Notes under the pieces: generated by a model
The model's database searches: none
Told to the model about the DNA's origin: nothing
What the model saw: the letters and a program-made list of their open reading frames with translations, nothing else
Translations under genes and position numbers: made by a program
Assembly: GCA_036924855.1 (NCBI GenBank)
Contig: JBAGRP010000001.1
Location: 4,154,001-4,218,000, forward strand
From: Nitrobacteraceae bacterium AZCC 2146
Lineage (GTDB): Bacteria > Pseudomonadota > Alphaproteobacteria > Rhizobiales > Xanthobacteraceae
Reading direction: 5' to 3'
Length of the DNA stretch: 64,000 nt
In this document: piece after piece, positions 8,794 through 17,337 of the stretch
Layout of the letters: each line of letters starts with the position of its first letter
Numbering within the stretch: the first letter of the stretch is position 1

Positions 8794-11700
8794 TTGAACT
8801 ACGCTGGAACATTTGAATTTTCGCATTTTGGAGGCGACGCGCCGTCTGGCGTGTCCGTCGGCGTTGAGGCGAAAAACGACGCACTTTCCCATGTTGACGC
8901 GCATACGATTGTCGTGCCGGACGCGCATCTGCTGTTTTCCGGCGACTACAAGCGCGCCGGCGTTGATCTGGTGCTGTCGAAGGACGGCCACGATTACGTC
9001 GTCTCCGACTACTTCAAGGGTCATTCGCGGGCGACGTTGTCGTCGCCTGACAGCGCGAATCTCTCCGGCGACCTCGTCAATGCGCTGACCGGCGAAGTGC
9101 AGATCGCGCAGCTCGGCGGCGGTTCCACCGCGGCCGCGACGGTGATCGGACGCGTCACCAAACTGACCGGCAGCGCAACCGCCATCCGCAACGGCGTCTC
9201 GATCCAGCTCAACATGGGCGACAACGTCCAGAAGGGCGACGTGGTCCAGGCCGGCGCCGACTCCTCGCTCGGCCTCACCTTCATCGACGGCACCGTGTTC
9301 GGCCTCTCGGCCAATGCGCGCATGGTGCTGAACGAGATGGTCTACGATCCCAACGGATCGTCGAATTCCTCACTGCTCAGCCTGGTACAGGGCACCATCA
9401 CCTTCGTCGCCGGCGAAACCGCCAAGCATGGCGACATGCGCGTCGACACACCGGTGGCGACCATGGGCATCCGCGGCACCGCGGTGCTGGTCGAGATCGG
9501 CTTTGAAGTGCCCGTCCAGGGCGGCGCGCCGCCGGTCCATTTCCAGGTGCTGGTCGAGCGCGGCGGCAGGGTCGGCTCCTATGTTCTGTACAGCAAGACG
9601 GGCTCGATCCTGGGCACCGTCAACCAGGCCGGCCAGGTCACCAGTGTCCTGGGCAACGGCGACACAACGACGGGACAGGCGCCGCCGCTGACCCAACTTG
9701 CGCAGGACATCATTACCTATACGTTTGAGCAATTCCTGCTGAACAATCCCAATCCGCGGTCCTCTGGTCCTAGCGGGTCGACGCCAGCGAATCCCATTCC
9801 CGGCTCTTCCAACCCGGACTTTCCGCAATTCCATCAACAGGACTCTATTCCCGGGCAGCCGATAGCTCCAATCAATTTCAACTTTCAGAGTGATACGCCG
9901 GGTACACCGCCGATTACGGTCACGCTCACGGTCAATACGCCGCCGACGATCGTCGTCACACCCGTCGTCGTCACTCTCCCTGTCAACAAGACCAGCTTCG
10001 ACATCAAAGATCAGGTGCACGGCACCGACCCTGACCCCGACGATGTGTTCGTGCCCTACGTGGCGGGCACCGGCCACGTGATTTCCGCGACCGGTCCGTC
10101 GAACACGCCGTCCGGCCTTGACCTCAAAACACTTGTCACTATCGATCCGGCTACCGGCCACGTCACCTACGATCCCGCCGCATTCAAGTTTCTGCCGGCC
10201 GGGAAAACCGCCGTCTACACCATCGGCTTCGACAGCCAGTCCGGACCCGATACTATTCACGAAACGCTGACGTTCACTGTCGATGGCACGAATGATGCGC
10301 CGACAGTCGCCGCTGCGCTGACCAAGCCGCTGACGCAGACCGACGCCGCGCAGGATCTGAACCTGCTGGCCGGCGCGATCGATCCGGACGTCGGCGAAAC
10401 TGCAACGCTGACGATAACGCACCTCAAATATTCCGTCGACGGCGGCACGGCCTCGGCGACGGCGCCGGCGGGCGTGTCGCTGTCGGGGACGACCCTGCAT
10501 GTCGATCCGAGCAATCCCGCCTTTGCATATCTCGCGCAGGGCGAGACGAAGACCATCGTCATATCCTACGACGTCACCGACGCAAACGGCGCGACCGTCG
10601 CGCAGACCGAGACCATCACCATCACCGGCACCAACGACGCACCGGTGGTGGCTGCGGCGCTGACCGTCACCGCTGCCGAAAGCGACGTTGCCTTCACCGC
10701 GAATCTGCTGGCCGGTGCTTCCGACGTCGATACCGGCGAGACGGCGACCTTGTCGGTGACGAACGTCAAATATGCCGTCGACGGCGGTACGGCTTCGGCG
10801 ACCGCACCAACGGGGATCTCGCTGACAGGCGCGACGCTGAGCGTCGATCCCAAGAACGCAGCCTTCGATCATCTGGCGCAGGGCGAGACGACAAAGATCG
10901 CGGTCTCGTACGACGTCACCGATGCGCATGGCGCGACCACTACGCAGACCGAGACCATCACCATCACCGGCACCAACGACGCACCGGCCGTGACTGCGGC
11001 GCTGACAGCGACCGCTGCCGAAGGTGATGTCGCGTTTACCGCCAATCTGCTCACTGGAGCTACCGACGTCGATACCGGCGAGACGGCGACCTTGTCGGTG
11101 ACGAATGTCAAATATGCCGTCGATGGTGGCATGCCCTCGACCGCCGCCCCGACGGGCCTGTCGCTGGCAGGCGCAACGTTGAGCGTCGATCCCAAGAACG
11201 TAGCCTTTGATCATCTGGCGCAGGGCCACTCCACGACAATCACGGTCTCCTACGATGTAACGGATGCCCATGGTGTCACCGTGGCGCAAACAGAGACCGT
11301 TACCGTCACCGGAACCAACGACGCACCGGTCACGTCGGAGGTCACGCTTGCGTCGATCAACGAGGACAGCGGGCCGCGACTAATCACGCAGGCGGATTTG
11401 CTTGCATCTGCTTCAGACATCGACGACGGCTCGTCGTTGACGGCAACCGGCCTTACCTTGGCCCCCGGCTGCGGCGGTACGCTGTGCGACAATGGCGATG
11501 GCACCTGGACTTATACGCCGGCATCGAATGACAGCAGCTCGGTATCATTCTCTTATCTGGTGACCGATGGCATCGCCAGCATCGACGGCACGGCCACGCT
11601 GGACATCACGCCGGTCAACGACGCGCCGGTGTTGGGTGGAACCGACGGATATCAGACGAGCATCGTGCAATTTGCCGCGCCGGTATCAATCACCGGCTCA

Positions 11701-14121
11701 GATATTTCCATCACAGATGTCGACGGCGCGAATATTGCGTCTGCGACGATCAAGATTACGAATTGGGACCACTGCGATTCTCTGTCCATCCCCAGCTTTC
11801 CCGGTCTAACGATTAGCGACACCGACCTTCCCGGTAACGTCCATCAATGGACCATCACCGGCTTGGCCACGTTGGCCGACTATCAGCTGCTGCTACAGGG
11901 CATTACGTTTCAGACCGGCGGTGCTCCGGGCGAGCGTGATATCAGCATCGTGGTCAATGACGGCGCGGCCGACAGTAACGTTGCTGCAACAACGGTGACC
12001 GTAACGGAGCCCCCGCCAGTTTATGAGCCGACCGTAACCGCGAGTCCGCCCGATCATCTGGTTGAAGCGACGGCGAGCGCCCCAGGCGTTTCACTTTCTG
12101 CCGTGTCGCTGATGCTTGGCGATGTCGATGGCACGCCCACGTATGACGGCGACGCGCTCGTGACTGCAGGCTGGACCCATTTTGAGGGTGGCGGCATCTT
12201 TACCAAGGCAGGCCTCTACGGCACCGCGACCCTGAACACATTCGACAATATGCTCACCTACGAACTCGACAACGATCGCGCGCTCACGGACAACCTGACG
12301 TCAAACGATCATCCGACCGAGACCTTCACGATCCCGGTGACGGACGGCTTCGAAACGTCATCCACGGATGTGACCTTCACTGTCGATGGCAGCGACGACG
12401 GCCCGCTCACCAACGTCTGGACTGGCGCCGCCCATGATGGCGACTGGAACAATCCGGGTAACTGGTCGCTCGGCATAGTACCGACGGGAGATGAGATCGT
12501 TGAACTCAATATCCCGGCGCCACCGCCGGTCACCTTCAACCTCAGCGGTCTCCAGACCGTCGCCGAGCTGCACATCGGGCCCGGCACCGAACTCGACCTG
12601 ACCGGCACGGGCACGCTCAATATCACCGGCACGCTCGTCAACGACGGCGACATCGAGCTCGCTCCGGGTGCGACGCTCGAAGTGAACGGCGTCGTGCAGA
12701 ACGGCGGCACCCTCCTGATCGATGCCCCGGTTACCCAACCCGGCGCGACGCTTGTGATCGACGGCACTGTCACGCTGGAAGGCGGCGGCACGGTCACGCT
12801 GGACGGCACCGCGGACAAGATAACGGGCGGCACCGCCGACGCGAAGCTGGTTAACGCCGACAACACGATCGATGGCTACGGCACGCTCGGCGATGGCCAT
12901 CTCGACATCGTCAATCAATGCGGCGGCACCATCGTTGCCGACACGGCCTACAAACTTGTCGTCGATGTGCGCTTTGCCGATTTCGTCAACTACGGCCTGA
13001 TCGAATCCAGCGCAGCCGGCGGCCTTGAGATTCGAGGCGATCTGGAAAACCACGGCACCCTGGACGCGAAACACGGCGTGCTCGACATTGACGGCGACCT
13101 CACCGGCCACGGCCTTGCCAAGATCGACGGCGGCACGCTGGAATTTGGCGGCTGCTCCGACGCCAATGTGCAGTTCTCCGGCAGCAGCAGCGATGAGCTG
13201 ATACTCGACCGCGACTCGCATTTCACCGGCACGGTGTCCGGCCTGTCCTATGGCGACGCCATCGATCTTCAGGGCATCTCGCCGTGGCAACTGTGGATGA
13301 CGCAGTATAGTGGTGTCGTGCAGGTACATTACGGCTGGGGATCGAACGACTACTTCACCCTGACCGACCCCGGCGCCCTCAACCATCTTGAGTTGGGCTC
13401 GGATCATCACGGCGGCACTGAGCTGGTCTGGAACAATGATGCGCCGGAGCTGGATACGTCCGACGCTCATCTTGCGAAGAACAGCGACGGTTCGTTCACA
13501 ATCTCCGGCGTCTCGGTCTGCGATGGGGATTCGTCGTCCAGCGAACTCTACAAGCTGGCGATTGACGGGCACGACAGCACGGGTTTGCTGTCCGAGCTCG
13601 ACCAGTCCCTCGAAAACGGCTTCACCTTTACGCCGGCCCCTTCATCTCCGGCGCAGGCCACGGTTGGCGTCACCGTTACCGACGGGTGGGGCGCCAGCGA
13701 CCATGTCAATTTCATCTTCAATACGGCGGTGCTGAGCTCGCACACACAGGTTACGCTGACCGGAACGAATGAGAACGACGTCATTTTCGCGACCAGCAAC
13801 ACGGATACACTGACCGGAGGCGGCGGCGCCGATCAGTTCGTGTTCGGGCCGCACAGCGGTCCGGCGGACAAGGACGTCATCAAGGACTTCCAGGTTGGCA
13901 TCGACAAGATCGAGTTCGACCACATCCGTGGCGTCCCGGCGTTGTCCGGCCCGTTCGGCGACCTTCAGCTGTTCGCCTGGGAGCTGAGCGGGGGCATCCA
14001 GCAAAAGGGCAACGATACGCTGATCCACCTCGAGGGCGATACCTTGCTGCTCACCGGCGTGCAGATGTCGTCACTGCACGCCAGCGACTTCATCGTGCAT
14101 CCCTACAGCAACGTCGCCTGA
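8794..14121 (+). CDS. Large FecR/VCBS-repeat protein with type I secretion C-terminus
   Basis: 1775 residues. Order: an N-terminal module (1-110), a FecR-type domain (about 118-245), a Pro/Ser-rich linker (about 300-375), three 114-residue VCBS/cadherin-like repeats (498-839), further Ig-like units, a Gly/Asp-rich beta-helix-like part (about 1210-1480), then a C-terminal segment with DTLTGGGGADQFVFG (about 1671) of the kind that directs type I secretion. Such proteins are exported in one step and act as surface adhesins or biofilm proteins. Only one short nonapeptide-type repeat is visible, so calcium binding by an RTX array is weak. The start is uncertain: TTG 8794 lacks a ribosome binding site and GTG 8851 is an alternative. 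The exporter genes follow. Confidence 0.85.
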   Translation: MNYAGTFEFSHFGGDAPSGVSVGVEAKNDALSHVDAHTIVVPDAHLLFSGDYKRAGVDLVLSKDGHDYVVSDYFKGHSRATLSSPDSANLSGDLVNALTGEVQIAQLGGGSTAAATVIGRVTKLTGSATAIRNGVSIQLNMGDNVQKGDVVQAGADSSLGLTFIDGTVFGLSANARMVLNEMVYDPNGSSNSSLLSLVQGTITFVAGETAKHGDMRVDTPVATMGIRGTAVLVEIGFEVPVQGGAPPVHFQVLVERGGRVGSYVLYSKTGSILGTVNQAGQVTSVLGNGDTTTGQAPPLTQLAQDIITYTFEQFLLNNPNPRSSGPSGSTPANPIPGSSNPDFPQFHQQDSIPGQPIAPINFNFQSDTPGTPPITVTLTVNTPPTIVVTPVVVTLPVNKTSFDIKDQVHGTDPDPDDVFVPYVAGTGHVISATGPSNTPSGLDLKTLVTIDPATGHVTYDPAAFKFLPAGKTAVYTIGFDSQSGPDTIHETLTFTVDGTNDAPTVAAALTKPLTQTDAAQDLNLLAGAIDPDVGETATLTITHLKYSVDGGTASATAPAGVSLSGTTLHVDPSNPAFAYLAQGETKTIVISYDVTDANGATVAQTETITITGTNDAPVVAAALTVTAAESDVAFTANLLAGASDVDTGETATLSVTNVKYAVDGGTASATAPTGISLTGATLSVDPKNAAFDHLAQGETTKIAVSYDVTDAHGATTTQTETITITGTNDAPAVTAALTATAAEGDVAFTANLLTGATDVDTGETATLSVTNVKYAVDGGMPSTAAPTGLSLAGATLSVDPKNVAFDHLAQGHSTTITVSYDVTDAHGVTVAQTETVTVTGTNDAPVTSEVTLASINEDSGPRLITQADLLASASDIDDGSSLTATGLTLAPGCGGTLCDNGDGTWTYTPASNDSSSVSFSYLVTDGIASIDGTATLDITPVNDAPVLGGTDGYQTSIVQFAAPVSITGSDISITDVDGANIASATIKITNWDHCDSLSIPSFPGLTISDTDLPGNVHQWTITGLATLADYQLLLQGITFQTGGAPGERDISIVVNDGAADSNVAATTVTVTEPPPVYEPTVTASPPDHLVEATASAPGVSLSAVSLMLGDVDGTPTYDGDALVTAGWTHFEGGGIFTKAGLYGTATLNTFDNMLTYELDNDRALTDNLTSNDHPTETFTIPVTDGFETSSTDVTFTVDGSDDGPLTNVWTGAAHDGDWNNPGNWSLGIVPTGDEIVELNIPAPPPVTFNLSGLQTVAELHIGPGTELDLTGTGTLNITGTLVNDGDIELAPGATLEVNGVVQNGGTLLIDAPVTQPGATLVIDGTVTLEGGGTVTLDGTADKITGGTADAKLVNADNTIDGYGTLGDGHLDIVNQCGGTIVADTAYKLVVDVRFADFVNYGLIESSAAGGLEIRGDLENHGTLDAKHGVLDIDGDLTGHGLAKIDGGTLEFGGCSDANVQFSGSSSDELILDRDSHFTGTVSGLSYGDAIDLQGISPWQLWMTQYSGVVQVHYGWGSNDYFTLTDPGALNHLELGSDHHGGTELVWNNDAPELDTSDAHLAKNSDGSFTISGVSVCDGDSSSSELYKLAIDGHDSTGLLSELDQSLENGFTFTPAPSSPAQATVGVTVTDGWGASDHVNFIFNTAVLSSHTQVTLTGTNENDVIFATSNTDTLTGGGGADQFVFGPHSGPADKDVIKDFQVGIDKIEFDHIRGVPALSGPFGDLQLFAWELSGGIQQKGNDTLIHLEGDTLLLTGVQMSSLHASDFIVHPYSNVA
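10285..11310 (+). repeat. Three tandem 342-bp repeats coding VCBS/cadherin-like units
   Basis: The codons for GTNDAP recur at 10285, 10627, 10969 and 11311, giving exact 342-bp (114-residue) spacing. The units are similar but not identical at DNA level (for example DVDTGETATLSVTNVKYAVDGG is shared by the second and third). They form the stalk part of the secreted protein and are a substrate for repeat-number change by recombination. Confidence 0.85.
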
Positions 14122-14244
14122 CGCCACCGTTAACTTTGCCGGATTCATCATCTGCACAAATCGCCCGCGTAATGGCATAGTGCGCCGGCAGGGGCTGGGT
14201 AACACCCGCGCCAGTCCATTTCCCGGCAGGTTTCCAGGGCTTTG

Positions 14245-16005
14245 ATGATGCAGCGCGGCCAGCCACGATTGACCCACGCACCGGCGCGGTCCGAGCTCGG
14301 CGACGCCCTGCGGGCGTGCCGCGGCGCGTTCCTCGGCGTCGGCCTGATGAGCTGCATGATCAACCTGCTGTATCTCACCGGCTCGTTCTTCATGCTGGAG
14401 GTGTACGACCGGGTGCTGCCGAGCCGCAGCGTGCCGACGCTGGTCGGCCTGATCATCCTGGCCGGCGGACTCTACGTCGCCCAGGGCGTGCTCGACCTGC
14501 TGCGCGGCCGGATCCTGGTCCGGGTCGGAACTTCACTCGACGAGGCGCTGAGCCCGCGGGTGTTCCAGACCGTCGTGCGGCTGCCGTTGATGGCCGGCGG
14601 CCACAATGAGGGCCTGCAACCGCTGCGCGACCTCGACAACGTCCGCGCCTTCCTGTCCGGCATGGGGCCGAGTGCGCTGTTCGACCTGCCCTGGCTGCCG
14701 CTTTATCTGGCGATCTGTTTTGCCTTCCACCCCATGATCGGCGTCACCGCGCTGGTCGGTGCCATCATCCTGGTGCTGCTCACCGTGCTCACCGAATACA
14801 TGACCCGCAGGCCGGCGCGCGAGGCCAACGGCCTTGCGGCGCGGCGCAGCGACATCGCCGCCGCCAGCCGGCGCAATGCCGAGGTGGTCGTGGCAATGGG
14901 CATGGCCGGACGGCTGACCCGGCGCTGGGCCGACGCCAACGAGAACTATCTCGCCGGCAACCAGCGTACCAGCGACGTCGCTGGCGGCCTCGGCGCCATC
15001 GCCAAGGTGCTGCGGATGACGCTGCAATCGGCGGTGCTCGGCGTCGGCGCCTATCTGGTGATCAACCAGCAAGCCACCGCCGGCATCATCATCGCCGGTT
15101 CGATCCTGAGCGCGCGGGCGCTGGCGCCGGTCGATCTGGCGATTGCGCACTGGAAGGGCTTTGTCGCCGCCCGGCAGAGCTGGCACCGACTCAACGGGTT
15201 GTTGCGCGCCTTGCCGGCGCAGACCGCGCCGACACAGCTGCAAAACCCGGCGGAAAAACTGGCGGTGGAGAGTGTCAGCATCGCGCCGCCCGGCGACTCC
15301 AAAATCACCGTCCACGACATCAACTTCGCGCTGAAGACCGGCAACGGTCTCGGCATCATCGGGCCATCGGGCTCCGGCAAGTCGTCGCTGCTGCGCGCAC
15401 TGGTCGGCGTCTGGCAGCCGGTGCGCGGCCACGTCCGGCTCGATGCCGCCGCCCTGGACCAGTGGTCGTCCGACGATCTCGGCCGCCACATCGGCTACCT
15501 GCCGCAGGACGTCGAGCTGTTCGCCGGCTCGATCGCGCAGAACATCTGCCGCTTCGATCCGGACGCCAAATCCGACGGCATCATCGCCGCCGCCCGGCAG
15601 GCCGGTGTCCATGAGCTGATCGTCACCATGCGCGACGGCTACGACACCGAAATCGGCGAGCATGGCGGCGTGCTCTCCGCCGGCCAGGCGCAGCGTATCG
15701 CACTGGCGCGGGCGCTCTATGGCGATCCGTTCCTGATCGTGCTCGACGAGCCGAATTCCAATCTGGATACCGAAGGCGACGAGGCCCTGACCCGTGCGGT
15801 GCGCACCGCACGGGAGCGCGGCGCCATCGTCATCGTGGTCGCGCACCGGCCGATCGGCATCGAGGGAGTCGATATGCTGCTGGTGCTGAAAGACGGCCGC
15901 ATGCAGGCGTTCGGGCCGAAGGAAACGGTGCTGGGCCAGGTGCTGCAGCGGCCGAGCCCGCAGCCGATCAAGATCGTGTCCGATGGCGGAGTTGCGAAAC
16001 CATGA
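14245..16005 (+). CDS. Type I secretion ABC permease/ATPase (PrtD/HasD type)
   Basis: 586 residues from ATG 14245 (AGGG five bases upstream; ATG 14248 and TTG 14242 are alternatives). The N-terminal half is a six-helix exporter membrane domain without a C39 peptidase. The ATPase half carries GPSGSGKSS (about 373-381), an LSAGQ signature near 477, LIVLDEP near 500 and a switch histidine in VAHRP. It forms the inner-membrane channel and, with the HlyD protein and an outer-membrane TolC (not in the window), would export the 8794 protein. The signature has Ala for the usual first Gly, common in this family. Confidence 0.92.
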   Translation: MMQRGQPRLTHAPARSELGDALRACRGAFLGVGLMSCMINLLYLTGSFFMLEVYDRVLPSRSVPTLVGLIILAGGLYVAQGVLDLLRGRILVRVGTSLDEALSPRVFQTVVRLPLMAGGHNEGLQPLRDLDNVRAFLSGMGPSALFDLPWLPLYLAICFAFHPMIGVTALVGAIILVLLTVLTEYMTRRPAREANGLAARRSDIAAASRRNAEVVVAMGMAGRLTRRWADANENYLAGNQRTSDVAGGLGAIAKVLRMTLQSAVLGVGAYLVINQQATAGIIIAGSILSARALAPVDLAIAHWKGFVAARQSWHRLNGLLRALPAQTAPTQLQNPAEKLAVESVSIAPPGDSKITVHDINFALKTGNGLGIIGPSGSGKSSLLRALVGVWQPVRGHVRLDAAALDQWSSDDLGRHIGYLPQDVELFAGSIAQNICRFDPDAKSDGIIAAARQAGVHELIVTMRDGYDTEIGEHGGVLSAGQAQRIALARALYGDPFLIVLDEPNSNLDTEGDEALTRAVRTARERGAIVIVVAHRPIGIEGVDMLLVLKDGRMQAFGPKETVLGQVLQRPSPQPIKIVSDGGVAKP

Positions 16006-17309
16006 CTGCCCCGCAGACCGAATCGCGGCGCTCGATCCGCGTCCACCTCATCATCGGACTCGTGGTGGTGCTGATTCTCGCCGGCGGCCTCGGCGGCTGG
16101 GCCTCCACCGCGCAGATCTCCGGCGCGCTGATCGCGCCGGGATCGATCGTGGTCGATTCCAACGTCAAGAAAGTGCAGCACCCCACCGGCGGCGTGGTCG
16201 GCGAATTGCGCGCGCGCGACGGCGATGTGGTGAAGGCCGGTGACATCGTGGTCCGGCTCGACGATACCGTTACCAAGGCTGGCCTCGCCATCGTCACCAA
16301 GAACCTCAACGGCCTGTGGGCGCGCGCCGCGCGTCTGGAAGCCGAGCAGCGCGGCGCGGAACGGATCACGTTCCCGAACGTGCTGCTGGAGCAGATCGCC
16401 GACGAGGACGTGAAAAACGTCATCGGCAGCGAGACGAAACTGTTCAATGTCCGCTCCGCCGGTCGCGTCGGCCAGAAGTCGCAATTGAGCGAACGCATTG
16501 CGCAGCTCAATGAGGAAATCGGCGGCCTCACTGCGCAGGAGACCGCCAAGACCCGCGAGATCGCGCTGGTCGAAAAGGAGCTGGTCGGCGTCCGCGGCCT
16601 GTTCGACCAGCAGCTCGTGCAGATATCGCGCCTCACGGTACTGGAGCGCGATGCAGCACGGCTGGCCGGCGAACGCGCGCAGTTCATCGCTTCGCGGGCG
16701 CAGGCCAAGGGCAAGATCACCGAGACCGAGTTGCAGATCATCCAGATCGACAAGGATCTGGTCAGCGAAGTCTCCAAGGATCTGCGCGAGACCAACGACA
16801 AGATAGGCGAATTCGTCGAGCGCAAGGTCACCGCCGAGGACCAGCTACGCCGCATCGATATCCGCGCGCCGCAGGACGGCATGGTGCTGCAATCCACCGT
16901 GCACACCGTCGGCGGCGTGATCACCGCCGGCGATGCCATCATGCTGATCGTGCCGCAGACGGATAATCTGTCGGTCGAGGCCCGCGTCAATCCGCAGGAC
17001 ATCGACCAGCTGCAGATCGGCCAGAAGACGCTGCTGCGACTGTCGGCTTTCAACCAGCGCACCACGCCGGAGCTGAATGGCGTGGTCAGCCGGGTTTCAC
17101 CAGACACCACGACGGACCAGCGCACCGGGCAGAGCTACTACACGATCCGGATTTCAATGCCGGCGTCGGAAATCGCCCGGCTCGGCGACGTCCGGCTGAT
17201 CCCTGGCATGCCGGTGGAAGCCTTCGTGCAGACCGGCGACCGCACCATGCTGGCCTATCTCGCCAAACCGCTGAACGACCAGTTGATGCGCGCATTCCGC
17301 GAGAAGTGA
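16002..17309 (+). CDS. HlyD-family type I secretion membrane fusion protein
   Basis: 435 residues. It starts in the ATGA shared with the exporter stop, so the two are translationally coupled. One membrane segment (about 13-35), a lipoyl-like half near 60-90 (VKKVQHPTGGVVGEL, DGDVVKAGD), a long coiled-coil hairpin (about 100-285), and a beta-barrel part containing DIRAPQDGMVLQSTVHTVGG mark a periplasmic adaptor. It bridges the ABC exporter and the outer-membrane duct. Confidence 0.93.
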   Translation: MTAPQTESRRSIRVHLIIGLVVVLILAGGLGGWASTAQISGALIAPGSIVVDSNVKKVQHPTGGVVGELRARDGDVVKAGDIVVRLDDTVTKAGLAIVTKNLNGLWARAARLEAEQRGAERITFPNVLLEQIADEDVKNVIGSETKLFNVRSAGRVGQKSQLSERIAQLNEEIGGLTAQETAKTREIALVEKELVGVRGLFDQQLVQISRLTVLERDAARLAGERAQFIASRAQAKGKITETELQIIQIDKDLVSEVSKDLRETNDKIGEFVERKVTAEDQLRRIDIRAPQDGMVLQSTVHTVGGVITAGDAIMLIVPQTDNLSVEARVNPQDIDQLQIGQKTLLRLSAFNQRTTPELNGVVSRVSPDTTTDQRTGQSYYTIRISMPASEIARLGDVRLIPGMPVEAFVQTGDRTMLAYLAKPLNDQLMRAFREK

Positions 17310-17337
17310 CGCGAGCCGCACAAAGCCAGATGCCGAC

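Noticed and set aside
9370..11289. A 639-codon open frame on the minus strand
   Set aside because: It is the mirror of the VCBS repeat region of the plus-strand gene, Arg/Gly-rich with no family features.
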